34,783 nucleotides of DNA, taken from a virus. The DNA lies in IMG/VR virus record IMGVR_UViG_3300035666_000097, positions 1 to 34,783 of that record; one strand, written 5' to 3'. The notes beneath the pieces were generated by a model. The model worked only from the letters and a program-made list of their open reading frames with translations. It was not told the origin of the DNA and did not search any database. Positions 7,612-16,000 of this stretch are shown piece after piece (position 1 is the first letter of the stretch; the number at the start of each line of letters is the position of its first letter). Made by a program: the position numbers and the translations under genes.

Positions 7612-7836
7612 TCACTGCTTCTCCTTCTTGATTTTGAACCACTCACCATGCGCGTCACTGATCCTTACTTTCCCAGTTTTCGTGACGTAAATTTGAACCA
7701 TGTTCCCGCGTTTATGCTTCGGTGTTTCAATAGAAAGCACCACCCATCCTTTCTTTAAATCAGAGCAGCAGCGTTCGATTTTGGCTGCACCCCAATCAAA
7801 CCCCCAATTTGTCTTTGCGTAATGGATTGCGCTCAC
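7612..7836 (-). CDS. Hypothetical protein, 74 aa
   Basis: ATGA-coupled to the TPRTD-type gene before it, so the start at 7836 is well fixed. The protein is beta-rich (GWVVLSIETPKHK, MVQIYVTKTGKVRI) and basic, with two adjacent Cys near residue 23. The pattern resembles a small single-domain nucleic-acid or adaptor fold, but I recognise no family. The base composition is less GC-rich than the genes on either side. Confidence 0.55.
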   Translation of the reverse strand: MSAIHYAKTNWGFDWGAAKIERCCSDLKKGWVVLSIETPKHKRGNMVQIYVTKTGKVRISDAHGEWFKIKKEKQ

Positions 7837-8105
7837 GGCTTGGCCTCCTTTTTAGATTGTTTCCATTCTCGCAGAGCGGAATCCACATCCAGTCCACCGA
7901 TGTGACTTCGATTGTAAAGCAGCCAGATGAAAACCAAGTCTCCCGCATCTTTGAGCTTTTCGATGCTGTCCTCCAGCCGCTTGATGCGCTCGTTTGCCAC
8001 GTTGAGTTCGCGTTCGAGTTTCAGGCCTTCAGTTAATAGATATGATTCAGTGAAATCTTCCTGTGCCTTACGAAGCGCAAGGTCCATCCTCGGTGTATCG
8101 CTCAC
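7833..8105 (-). CDS. TPRTD-type coiled-coil small protein (copy 2)
   Basis: 90 residues, ATGA-coupled on both sides. It begins MSDTPRMD, then has a long helix with KLERELNVANERIKRLED. The segment encoding this helix is nearly identical at DNA level to one in copy 3 (7971-8018 against 8228-8275). A short hydrophobic stretch (DLVFIWLLYN) follows, and the protein ends KKEAKP. Function unknown; the helix suggests oligomerisation. Confidence 0.65.
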   Translation of the reverse strand: MSDTPRMDLALRKAQEDFTESYLLTEGLKLERELNVANERIKRLEDSIEKLKDAGDLVFIWLLYNRSHIGGLDVDSALREWKQSKKEAKP

Positions 8106-8275
8106 GGCTTGGCTTCCTTGGCTTTGCGGATTAACTCCTCAACTGGACACGGTTCACCCGATCTGTGCTGATGCTTTTTTCGGTGGTGCAAATGATTGCA
8201 GTCCACTACTACACATCCCAACGCCTCCTCCAGCCGCTTGATGCGCTCATTGGCTGCGTTGAGTTCGCGTTCGAG
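7971..8275. repeat. Pair of 48-base direct repeats within two paralogous genes
   Basis: Bases 7971-8018 and 8228-8275 match at 44 of 48 positions, starting CTCCAGCCGCTTGATGCGCT on the plus strand. Both encode the LEREL-to-RIKRLE helix of copies 2 and 3 of the TPRTD-type family. The homology supports recent duplication or gene conversion between adjacent genes. Confidence 0.85.
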
Positions 8276-8347
8276 CCTCCTGCACAGCATACCTAGCTCT
8301 GCCACGTTGTGCGGAGTGCTGTCTGATATTGGGGTGTCGCTGATCAT
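8102..8347 (-). CDS. TPRTD-type coiled-coil small protein (copy 3) with Cys/His-rich insert
   Basis: 81 residues, coupled by ATGA overlaps to the resolvase gene upstream and copy 2 downstream. It begins MISDTPISD, continues with the helix RRLERELNAANERIKRLEE, and ends RKAKEAKP. Unlike copy 2, it carries VVDCNHLHHRKKHQHRSGEPC after the helix, a cluster of Cys and His that could bind zinc. The insert may define a specific role; the family's function is unknown. Confidence 0.65.
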   Translation of the reverse strand: MISDTPISDSTPHNVAELGMLCRRLERELNAANERIKRLEEALGCVVVDCNHLHHRKKHQHRSGEPCPVEELIRKAKEAKP

Positions 8348-8799
8348 TTCAGCCCCTCCGCAATCATGGCGTGCTCAAGGATCAGCACAGCGTCCGCGGT
8401 CTTCAGCGTAATCGTCAGCCTCGGCTGCCGTTGCTGCGCGATCTGCTTCAGGTGAGCCTTCCACCGGTCGCCGTGCGTGGCCTTGGTGCCTGCCTGGATC
8501 GTCTTCTGCCATGTTTGAGGCGGCACCTCTATGGTGCGGATCTTCCGGCTGCTGATCATTCCGTGCAGGAAGCCCACATTGCGCCCGAAGTTAAACATGG
8601 CAGACCCGGGAGCGCCCTTTCCGCCCACATATCCGCCCACCTTCTCGATGTAGACCACGTCGGACACACCCAGCCTGTCGAGCACCAGGTCGCGCACATC
8701 GGCGTCGGTGGCAGGCATGGCATCCAGCGTCACACCGCTGGGGCCGTAGTGCGCCAGGCCGCCGGACAGGCCCGGGTCAATTGCAAGGATGCGCTTCAC
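8344..8799 (-). CDS. RuvC-like Holliday junction resolvase
   Basis: 151 residues from GTG 8799, which overlaps the upstream stop as GTGA. The longer in-frame extension would cover a complete ribbon-helix-helix gene and is rejected. RuvC-type catalytic elements are visible: RILAIDPGLSGG with D8, VVYIEKVGG with E52, and the C-terminal KTADAVLILEHA with D136 and an in-phase helix. The enzyme would cut branched DNA during recombination or before packaging. The glycine-rich VGGYVGGKGAPGSAMFNFG segment is characteristic of phage members of the family. Confidence 0.85.
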   Translation of the reverse strand: MKRILAIDPGLSGGLAHYGPSGVTLDAMPATDADVRDLVLDRLGVSDVVYIEKVGGYVGGKGAPGSAMFNFGRNVGFLHGMISSRKIRTIEVPPQTWQKTIQAGTKATHGDRWKAHLKQIAQQRQPRLTITLKTADAVLILEHAMIAEGLK

Positions 8800-8930
8800 T
8801 TGGCAGCCTTTCTCAGCCAGGCAGCGATGGCCTTGTCGGCCACGGCCTGCAGTTTGAGGCCGGCGGCGAGGCAGTAGGCCCGGAGTGCTTTGTGTGTTTC
8901 GGTGGTCACGTTTATGGTCTTTGGTTTCAT
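8796..8930 (-). CDS. Ribbon-helix-helix DNA-binding protein (44 aa)
   Basis: ATG 8930 to TGA 8796 gives 44 residues. A short strand (KTINVTTE), helix (HKALRAYCLAAG), turn, and second helix (LQAVADKAIAAWLRK) are the CopG/Arc ribbon-helix-helix layout. Such proteins bind operators as dimers. It starts five bases after the alpha-CTD-like gene and is GTGA-coupled to the resolvase. A likely candidate to act on the dyad near 10.05 kb or another operator; that link is inference. Confidence 0.65.
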   Translation of the reverse strand: MKPKTINVTTETHKALRAYCLAAGLKLQAVADKAIAAWLRKAAK

Positions 8931-8935
8931 TAAAT

Positions 8936-9274
8936 TCAACCTGCGTCTTCAGTTTCACCTTTTGGCATTACGAACATTATTGAATCAACGGAAGCACACG
9001 AAGGTTTGCCGTGGCTTTTGTTTAACCAATTGTAAACTTCAATATACGCTCCCAACCCGAAACCTCGAATCTCTGACAATTGCCCAGCGCAATAAACATC
9101 AACTAGCTTCCCTACTGTGTTTATGTCATGCGACAATAGGTTGTTTGCTGTTCTTACAGACAATAATGGAAAAATATCAGAAGTAAGTATTCCATCTATC
9201 TTTAGTTTCCCATTCTCGCTGGTCCACGTTTTTCTTGTGTGATACCACTTTGTTAGTACTGTTGGTGTGCTCAT
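8936..9274 (-). CDS. RNA polymerase alpha C-terminal-domain-like protein
   Basis: 112 residues. Residues about 33-88 match the helix-hairpin layout of the bacterial RNA polymerase alpha C-terminal domain: LLSVRTANNLLSHDINTVGKL corresponds to the (L/T)SVRxxNxLxxxxIxTVGxL region, and LSEIRGFGLGAYIEVYNWL to the second hairpin that grips DNA and regulators. There is no alpha N-terminal (assembly) domain. The protein could mimic or bind host alpha-CTD sites to redirect transcription. The gene is markedly AT-richer than its neighbours: the line 9121-9180 has 20 G/C in 60, against 37 in 60 at 9361-9420. This suggests a different origin. The start overlaps the endolysin stop. Confidence 0.65.
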   Translation of the reverse strand: MSTPTVLTKWYHTRKTWTSENGKLKIDGILTSDIFPLLSVRTANNLLSHDINTVGKLVDVYCAGQLSEIRGFGLGAYIEVYNWLNKSHGKPSCASVDSIMFVMPKGETEDAG

Positions 9275-9606
9275 TTCAAATGCTTTTCAACCTTGTTCCA
9301 GTAGGCTTGAGTTGCCGTCTTCTTCTTGTGTCCCTGAGGTCCCGCATTCCATATCCGGGCCTGCTCCTCAGTTGTCTTGCCCTTGCCGTAGTGCTTCAGG
9401 TAGGCCTCGCACACAGCCCGGGCCTGCACCCGGTTGGTCATTTGCTGCCACTGGTAGTTGCTGCCGGTGATCCGGTTCACGTCCAGGACAACAGCCTTGT
9501 GGATCTGGAGGCAGCCAATGGCTCGGCCTTGGTCGCCAATCGCCAGGTCGTTGTTGCTGCTCTCGACCATTATCAGGGCCGAGATGAGATTGGAGATGGT
9601 GGTCAT
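9271..9606 (-). CDS. Lysozyme-like endolysin (lytic transglycosylase fold)
   Basis: 111 residues from ATG 9606, which overlaps the preceding 30-codon ORF as ATGA. The N-terminal helix ISALIMVESSNND carries the catalytic Glu (E15). The next motif, IGCLQIHKAVVLDVNR, is the G-x-L-Q-I signature of lysozyme-like and SLT proteins. The C-terminal ARIWNAGPQG followed by YWNKVEKHL completes the fold. It would cleave peptidoglycan glycan strands for release, or during entry if carried in the virion. There is no signal peptide, so export would need a holin. The holin candidates lie about 19 kb away. Confidence 0.8.
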   Translation of the reverse strand: MTTISNLISALIMVESSNNDLAIGDQGRAIGCLQIHKAVVLDVNRITGSNYQWQQMTNRVQARAVCEAYLKHYGKGKTTEEQARIWNAGPQGHKKKTATQAYWNKVEKHLK

Positions 9607-9695
9607 GGTTTGGAGAGTTGTGCGCGTTGGCCAGTCGCGCCCCTGGTGCCGGACTTCCTCACCGGCGGGATGGGCGGTTTGATGGGCACCGCCAT
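9603..9695 (-). CDS. Possible 30-aa Pro-rich peptide
   Basis: ATG 9695 opens a 30-codon frame beginning MAVPIKPPIPPVRKSG. Its stop overlaps the endolysin start as ATGA. AGGG lies just before the ATG, too near for a standard site. The peptide is basic and proline-rich, a type often seen in phage lysis and early regions. It may serve mainly to couple endolysin translation to the upstream gene. Confidence 0.45.
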   Translation of the reverse strand: MAVPIKPPIPPVRKSGTRGATGQRAQLSKP

Positions 9696-9707
9696 GCCCT
9701 AAAGTGA

Positions 9708-9992
9708 TCAAAATGCGATGGTGACTCCGCGGTCGATGTTTCTGAAGGCCTCAACCTTTGCAGGACAGGCGACAGTCTTCAGGATGTTCTCAAGAGCCTT
9801 CTTGCTGCTGACTTGAGTCAGTTCGCCTCCGGAAGTGATTAGAAACCGAGTTCCCCAAATCCGCTTCACGTCGGAGTTTTTGATCGCATAAGCGACCAGC
9901 TCCGTGCAATCGACGTCGAAACATCCATCGGGAGTTTGAACGTAGTTCAGCGTGGTCTTGAATCTCGGATTGGCTGTGTTCGTGTTGCTCAT
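9708..9992 (-). CDS. Hypothetical protein, 94 aa; first gene after promoter
   Basis: I take ATG 9992 (MSNTNTANPRFK) as start, giving 94 residues; ATG 10037 would add 15 residues. The protein has a compact alpha/beta look: FDVDCTELVAYAIKN, then RFLITSGGELTQ and AFRNIDRGVTIAF. Two Cys are present. No family recognised. It is the first gene downstream of the probable promoter and dyad, so it is likely the first product of the early operon. Confidence 0.6.
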   Translation of the reverse strand: MSNTNTANPRFKTTLNYVQTPDGCFDVDCTELVAYAIKNSDVKRIWGTRFLITSGGELTQVSSKKALENILKTVACPAKVEAFRNIDRGVTIAF

Positions 9993-10042
9993 GGTGTTGA
10001 TCTCGTTGACGTGATCAAGATGAACTAGATCATGCATCCCGT

Positions 10043-10068
10043 CTACAGAGAAAACCGTTTTTCTGTAG
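10043..10068. promoter_or_regulatory. Dyad / hairpin overlapping predicted transcription start
   Basis: CTACAG and CTGTAG arms extend through A/T stretches to an 11-base-pair stem with one mismatch and a 4-base loop. It lies immediately downstream of the predicted -10 box, where a repressor would block RNA polymerase. On the transcribed strand it is not followed by a U-run, so a terminator is unlikely. It could also be a leader hairpin. Confidence 0.55.
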
Positions 10069-10072
10069 ATTT

Positions 10073-10102
10073 TGAATAAAACCCAATGTTTATGCGGGTC
10101 AA
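10073..10102 (-). promoter_or_regulatory. Probable sigma70-like promoter for left operon
   Basis: On the minus strand TTGACC (10097-10102) is followed after 18 bases by TATTCA (10073-10078), in an AT-rich intergenic stretch. It lies at the boundary between the virion genes and the lysis/replication operon, where a new transcript is expected. The -35 box matches consensus in five of six bases, and the -10 box is imperfect. Confidence 0.45.
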
Positions 10103-10109
10103 ACAGGGG

Positions 10110-10292
10110 TCACTTTTCTGCGGGCGCAGCGAACTTCAGGAAGAACTCGGCCTTCGGTCTGATGTGAATCGTGCCTGTCGACAGGCGCCGATAGACGATT
10201 GCCTGGCGTTTGGTCTCGGCCAACCTGAGCTCGGCCTCGGGATGCAGCACCTCGACCTCAATGGCCGGGTTGGATCGGTTGCGGTAGGTCAT
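10110..10292 (-). CDS. Small hypothetical phage protein, 60 aa
   Basis: 60 residues, ATGA-coupled to the previous gene. It begins MTYRNRSNPAIEVEV, with the early Y-R and beta-strand layout seen in many small phage proteins of the MKYRKKP type. It ends in a strand-rich segment (TIHIRPKAEFFLKFAAP). Function unknown. It is the last gene of the virion-side transcript before the promoter region. Confidence 0.6.
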   Translation of the reverse strand: MTYRNRSNPAIEVEVLHPEAELRLAETKRQAIVYRRLSTGTIHIRPKAEFFLKFAAPAEK

Positions 10293-10549
10293 GGCCAGGC
10301 GGTGTAGACTACGGTGCCCTGGCCGTTGGCGTCGACCAGCTCGACAGCGTTCACGCCCTTCAATTTGGCCAGTGCGGCCAGGAGCTGCGTGTCGTTGGTG
10401 GCATTGGCGATGCAGGTCGACACGATGTCCGCGTCGTCGTAGGAGGCCGACAGGTTCTCCTTGGTGCGGTCGCGCCAGACGCGCACCACTCGACCGTTGG
10501 AGAGGTTCACGCGACGCATTGATTCGACGCAGGGGAAGGTGTGTTTCAT
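10289..10549 (-). CDS. Hypothetical protein after tail fibre, 86 aa
   Basis: 86 residues from ATG 10549, with GAAGG four bases upstream; M11 (10519) is an alternative. A short beta start (NLSNGRVVRVWRDRTKENLSA) is followed by a helix with DTQLLAALAKLKGVNAVELV. The layout suggests a small alpha/beta protein. It sits directly behind the tail fibre, where chaperones for fibre assembly are often found, but no motif supports that role here. Confidence 0.5.
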   Translation of the reverse strand: MKHTFPCVESMRRVNLSNGRVVRVWRDRTKENLSASYDDADIVSTCIANATNDTQLLAALAKLKGVNAVELVDANGQGTVVYTAWP

Positions 10550-10561
10550 GGGGCCTTCAGA

Positions 10562-13066
10562 CTATGTCAACGTGACAGATTTCCAAGTTGTTCCGTTGTG
10601 AATGTGCAGGGTGTTGCTGTTGGTGTTGAAGAACATAGGCACATTGGTCCCACTCACGTTGGTCGGCGTGCCCGATGGATTGCTGGATGCTGCCGGGATG
10701 TAGACAAACCCGTCGGTCATCGAGCTGCCGCCAATCGGCCCAATGAAGTCACCGCCCGACTGGCGGTAGCTCGCCCCCTTGATCAGCTTGCCGGTGGCAC
10801 CATCGAACAGAACGAAGTCGCCATCCGTCGCGCTGCCGGGTCCTACCACGTCGCCGGTGCCAGTGCCTGTGGCTGCGATGGTGATCGTGCCGGAGCCGTT
10901 GGTGATGGTGATGTTTGTGCCCGCGGTGAGCTTTGCCCGGGCAAGCGTGCTCCCGATGCTCTTTCCGATGAGCAGGTCGCCGTCGCTGAAGACGTTGGAC
11001 TGGCCTGTGCCGCCGTTGGTCACGGCCAGCGTGCCGGAGACCATCGAGCCCAAGGCAATCAGAGGCAGGTCAATGGCCTGAATGGCCGACATGACGTTGT
11101 TCGTGCCGTTGCCGCGGAGATATGTGCCGTTGGTCGTTGCGCCTGCAAGGAAGTCGATTGCCGACTGCGCCGAGTTGCTGCTGGTTCCGCCATTGGCAAC
11201 CGAGAGCGTACCAGCCAGCGTAATCGTACCCGACGACGTGATCGGGCCGCCGCTAGTGGTCAGGCCTGTCGTACCACCGGACACACTCACAGACGTCACC
11301 GAAGCCCCCGCGGCAATGCCGTCGAGCTTGGTGGCCTGTGCCGAGGTCATGTAGCCGTTCTGCGTGGTCGTAGCCGCCACCTGGCTGATCACCGGGGTGG
11401 TGCTGCCGGTAGCCACCGAGATATTGGCACCGCCCGAAGCCGACACGTTGGTCACGGTGCCGGCATTGGCGGTGTACCCGGCCGGGTTGCTGTTGGGGTA
11501 GGCCCCGAGGCTGGTCAAGGCTCCTGCAGCCGTGGTCGCTCCGGTGCCACCGTTGGCCACATCCAGCGTGCCGGCCAGCGTCAGCGTGCCTGTGGTCGTC
11601 ACAGGGCCGCCCGAAAAGGTTAGGCCTGTCGTACCGCCCGAAGCGTCGACCGACGTCACAGAGCCGGCAGCAGTCGACGACAGCGTGGTGCCTGACATCG
11701 ACAGGCCGGTGCCTAGGCTGATCTCTTGGGCGACCCCAGCACCAGCACCGGCACCGCGGCCCAGTAGTCTCGAGGCGGCCGAGATGTCTTGGATCTTGGC
11801 GTAGGTCACCGCACTGGTGGCGATTGTCTGGGCCGTACCACCGGCAGCCTTGGTGACGTCCCCGGTGAACGCACTGGTCTGGATGCCGCCGGAGCCTGTG
11901 AACTCCACACCGCCGCCGACGGTCAATTCCTCAACAACACCCGTGCCCGAGGTATCGCGGCCTAGGATCTTGTCGGTGGCAATCTGCTGCACCTTGGCGA
12001 AGGTCACCGCATTGTTGGCAATGGTCGCAGCGAAGGACCCCGTGCCAGACCCGGTGACATCCCCGGTCAGCGTGATCGTCTGATCGCCGGTGTTGCTGCC
12101 CGACAGGTTGCTGCCGGTAACCGTGCCCGAGGCAGCCACCGAGGTCGGGGTGATGGCGCCCAGGGATACGGTCAGGTTGGGCGTGCTGGTCGCATTGGTG
12201 ACCGTGCCGCTCACGCCGTTGGCATTGGTGAACCCGAAGGACGTCACCGTGCCGGTGTTCGACGTGTAGCCATTCGGATTCGACGCAGGGTAGGCCCCCA
12301 GGCTCGTCAAGGCAGCCGCCTCGGTGGTTGCACCGGTTCCGCCTGCCGACACGGCTACGACCCCTCCCAGCGTGATTGTGCCGCTGCTGGTGATCGGGCC
12401 ACCCGAGGTCGTCAGGCCGGTCAGGCCGCCGGAGACGTTGACACTGGTCACACCGCCGCCAGTGGGGCCAGCAGGGCCGGCAGGGCCGGTGGGGCCAGCA
12501 GGCCCTTGCGGACCCTGCAGACCGCCGGCACCGAGGGGCTTGGTGGCTCCGGTGTCGAGCCGGGTGATCTCGAGCGTGGTGTAGATCTCGGGCTGCCCGA
12601 CGTTGGCAGCCAGACCCAAGCCGTCAGCATGGCCGCCGCGCTCGCAGTAGTACTCCAGCCGGTAGACGTTGTCCTTGTGCGGCGTGATGCGCAGGTTCAG
12701 GGACACTTCCATGTCCACATTGTTGTTGATGTAGAGCGACGGGCCGTACCCGATGACCACCGAGTTGGTCACGTCGTAGATCCGCAGCCGGGTGCCGCGG
12801 GTGTGGTGGAACGGGGCCAGCACCTTCACCTGGTAATCGCCGGCGGCCACCTTCCACTCGTTGGACGCAAGGTCGATGATCAGGCCATTCGGGTCGCTGC
12901 TGATGGTGTTCAGCGTCCGGGCAGTCCACACAGCGGTCACCGCGGTGCCGCCTGCGACGTTGTTATTCTTTACGTCCTGCAGCACCGCGATCTTGAGCGT
13001 CAACGAGTCGACGTCCTTGCGCAGCTTGTTGATCAGGCTGGTGCTGGTCTGTGAATCGTAGCTCAT
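10562..13066 (-). CDS. Tail fibre protein with Gly-rich repeats and collagen-like stretch
   Basis: 834 residues. It begins with a short coiled coil (about 10-35: INKLRKDVDSLTLKIAVLQDV), which can trimerise a fibre, then a beta-rich N-terminal domain to about residue 180. A G-x-y collagen-like stretch follows (GPQGPAGPTGPAGPAGP, DNA 12453-12514). The rest is built of beta-solenoid-like repeats with SGGTTGLTTSGGP, then NGGTGATT, then TSLGAYP, in three good copies. The C-terminus has a short terminal motif (NTLHIHNGTTWKSV) typical of fibre tips. It would recognise the host. It overlaps the 2019-codon gene as ATGA. Confidence 0.8.
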   Translation of the reverse strand: MSYDSQTSTSLINKLRKDVDSLTLKIAVLQDVKNNNVAGGTAVTAVWTARTLNTISSDPNGLIIDLASNEWKVAAGDYQVKVLAPFHHTRGTRLRIYDVTNSVVIGYGPSLYINNNVDMEVSLNLRITPHKDNVYRLEYYCERGGHADGLGLAANVGQPEIYTTLEITRLDTGATKPLGAGGLQGPQGPAGPTGPAGPAGPTGGGVTSVNVSGGLTGLTTSGGPITSSGTITLGGVVAVSAGGTGATTEAAALTSLGAYPASNPNGYTSNTGTVTSFGFTNANGVSGTVTNATSTPNLTVSLGAITPTSVAASGTVTGSNLSGSNTGDQTITLTGDVTGSGTGSFAATIANNAVTFAKVQQIATDKILGRDTSGTGVVEELTVGGGVEFTGSGGIQTSAFTGDVTKAAGGTAQTIATSAVTYAKIQDISAASRLLGRGAGAGAGVAQEISLGTGLSMSGTTLSSTAAGSVTSVDASGGTTGLTFSGGPVTTTGTLTLAGTLDVANGGTGATTAAGALTSLGAYPNSNPAGYTANAGTVTNVSASGGANISVATGSTTPVISQVAATTTQNGYMTSAQATKLDGIAAGASVTSVSVSGGTTGLTTSGGPITSSGTITLAGTLSVANGGTSSNSAQSAIDFLAGATTNGTYLRGNGTNNVMSAIQAIDLPLIALGSMVSGTLAVTNGGTGQSNVFSDGDLLIGKSIGSTLARAKLTAGTNITITNGSGTITIAATGTGTGDVVGPGSATDGDFVLFDGATGKLIKGASYRQSGGDFIGPIGGSSMTDGFVYIPAASSNPSGTPTNVSGTNVPMFFNTNSNTLHIHNGTTWKSVTLT
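11100..12514. repeat. Repeats within the tail-fibre gene
   Basis: Three copies of a unit encoding (V)SGGxTGLTxSGGP...GTxxLxGTLxVxxGGT lie near 12235-12450, 11430-11665 and 11100-11310. Two of them also share the segment encoding GATT...ALTSLGAYP and SNPxGYT. The collagen-like coding stretch lies at 12453-12514. The similarity is strong enough for recombination between copies, which could change fibre length. Confidence 0.7.
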
Positions 13067-16000
13067 TGCTTAACCTTCTTTCGGATGATGCGTTGCGCCT
13101 CGTCAAGGCTGCTGGCGATGCCGATCAGGCTGCCGGCGGGGCCGTAGAGGCGGAGGGAGCCCTTGGCCTTGCCTGGGAGCGCACGGTAGCCGCCGGTGAA
13201 GCTGTAGGCACCGGGCATGGCGGAGTCGGGGGAGGGCATTAGATCAGCCGGCATATTCCGCACGCTGATTGCCGCCGCAATCTTCTTGGAGGGCACCGCC
13301 CACAGGTTCTCCGGATCGAACCGTTCGATATCGGAAGCCTTCTTCAGCCGGATGGGATCCTCCATGCCGTCGTAGAGCGCACCGTAGAGCCTGTAGCCCT
13401 TTTCAAACAGGTCCATGGCCTCGCGGTGGTCCTTGACGCCGCGGCCAGTAGCCATGTCCGAGGCAGGCATATAGCGCTGGCCCTCAACAGAAGCCCCCTC
13501 GTCCGGTGCTATGCCTTCGTTCCAAGTCCACTCCGGCATGAGCCCGGTCTTCTGATCGGCAAAGACGGTGTCTTCTGTTTTGGCTGTGCGGTTGCGCTCG
13601 CCATACGGGCCGTAGTTCAGCCAACTGTTTTGACCCCGGGTCTCGGTGGTAATGGCTCCACGAGCAGGACCCGTAAAGAGCCGGATGTGCGCCTGCCAGG
13701 CATTCTCCTCGCCTTCCGCCCGGAAACCGGAACCTTCTAGGCCGTGACCGAAAGCGTCGTGCACGGCGCGGAACAAATCGTTGGCATAAACAGGCTTTAA
13801 TTCACCGTTGGGCCCACCGAACGGCCAACGCAAACCAGTATCGGCAAGCATTGGGTTTGATTCTGGATTGAAGTCCTCCTTGGTTCCAAACCCAGAGTCT
13901 GTTGGGAAAACCCCCATCGACTTGTTTGCGCGGAGGTCGCGCATGGCGTTGAACGGAGATGATGCGTACTGCTGCCCCGCATCCGAGTTGCTATCAATGA
14001 ACCAGAACTTGTATCCCGATGAATCAAGCGCTTGATACTGATCCGTGGTTTGGCGGATCAAGTCCTGGTAGGCTTCGCGCACCGCAGGATCTTGCGGTGC
14101 ATGAGGCATCTCCTCGTAGGCCTGAGCAATTCTGCGAGCGCGATCCTCGTCTACCTTAACGTACTCCGATTGGCGACGGAGACCGATTCCTTTGTCCCTG
14201 GCGTACCGCTCTGCGATGCCAACCAGGCTCTGGTCTGGTCCACTAGCGCCTTTGACCTGTGGAGCGCCTGCAAGCGGCGCAAGGTTCCCAGACGTATACC
14301 GTCCTTCTCCTCGGTCTCCACGTCCTCCTCGTTGTTCTGGGGCTTGTTCATAAATTTTTTCTCCTTCGGCAGGCATGAAATACGCTAGACGGGACGGTGA
14401 GTCAATTTGCTTTCGTTTCCATTTCTCGCCTGCCTCCGGCGTGCTTCCGTATCCGGCAACCTTGTTTGCTTTCTGCGCTTCGCCCAATTGACGGTCGTTT
14501 AGGGCAGGCAATTTTTCGAGCCCTGGGAACATGACCTCGTGCGGCTCAACACGTCCCCGAATGCGATCCCAAAGAGTCCACTGGGCAGGGAAGACAGCAA
14601 CGCCAAGCTCGTTTGCCCGGCGTTCGTTGATCTCAAGTGCCGAACGGTAGGAATCCGACATTACCTGGAAGTCTTTTGGAGTCTCAACCCACTCCACCGA
14701 CTTAATGTTCGCCGGAGCATTCGGGTTGATGCCTCCCTTCTTGGCCAGCAGCGTTGCCTTGCGGCTTCCCATAGCAGCAAACACGGCCTCGTTGACGAAC
14801 TTCTGAACGCGATCCGCGCCGTAGATTTCAGCCTGCGCCAGGACATCGTCGATGGTCTTTGCCTTGGTTGCTGTGGGGTCCGGCAAAGAGTCCAGTGTCG
14901 AAGCCATTTCGGCTTTGATCTTGTCGATTTTTTTCTGGTTTTTGGCCTTTAGCGTCTTGAGCGTTTTCGGGTCGTCCTTGTTAATCTCCTCAATGCGCTT
15001 ACCTTTTTCCTCGGCATTTTTGAGCCGGCGATTGAAGGCCGATGTGGCTTCCTTTGACGTCTTCAGCATCGAATTGAAGCGGTCCACAACGATGCCATCG
15101 AAGCGTTTGCGGAGCTCTGGATTTCCAAGCAACTCCTGGCCAAAGATGCGAGCCATGTGGCGGTCCATGGCCGATATGGATGCCTTGAGCGGATCTTGCC
15201 AAACCGACCCGAATGATCCCGTCTTTGTTCCGAACCCTTTGACTTGGGTGGTGAGTTTATCCACAAAGTCGGCCCAGGATTCGTTCGCTCGTTTTACAAA
15301 GAAGTCAGGGTTCTTTGTAAACAATCGAGCGGCATTTACGATGTTTGATATGTCCGCGGTGATTGCAATGCCAAGGCCACCCTTGCCAGCGGAGATGAAC
15401 CCTAGCTCTTTTTTGAGTCGTTGATTCAGCTCCTTCAGGTTTTCTTTAGTAGGATTCTCTGGGTATAGACTGGCAAATTTGCGCACATCTTCCATCGAAC
15501 CAAACCGCAACCGTGCCTGCCCCATTTCATTGGGCAGCAACGGAGCATTCGGGGAGAGCATACCGAAGACAATTGAGTTGAAGCTGGAGACCTTGTCCCC
15601 AGGTGTCGGAGCCATCGTCGACGCCAGCTTGGCTGTCAGCTTGGCGTGCGTGGTCTCTGGCAGGTTTGCTACGTCGACCGGATTGGCTTTGAGCCAGAGG
15701 AGATCGTAGTACGTGAACTTGCCCTCAAGGCCGCCGGGTATTCTCGCAGGATCTCCAGCCACGTCCGAGGGGATGTTTGTGATTTCTGAAAGAGGTCCAA
15801 GGTTTTCGACGCCGAATGCTTTGCCGTATTCCTCAAACTCCTTTGGAGTCCAGTCTTTCGGTTCTTTGCCTTTGAAGTAGATGTTTCCATTTTGATCCCT
15901 TGAAACTCCTGGAGCTTCAAAAGATGCACGCCGGGGAAGACCTTCCGCAACTTGTTTTCTGGCCGCCTCCTCTTCAGCCGGCATGAACCTCACATCCCCC

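Noticed and set aside
8800-8958. N-terminal extension of the RuvC-like gene
   Set aside because: It would overlay a complete ribbon-helix-helix gene; the GTG at 8799 fits the GTGA overlap pattern and the RuvC motif starts right after it.
10541-11623. Long plus-strand open frame opposite the tail-fibre gene
   Set aside because: Biased composition with Gly/Arg/His-rich text, no family pattern, no coupling to other genes. It is the antisense of a repetitive, GC-rich gene.
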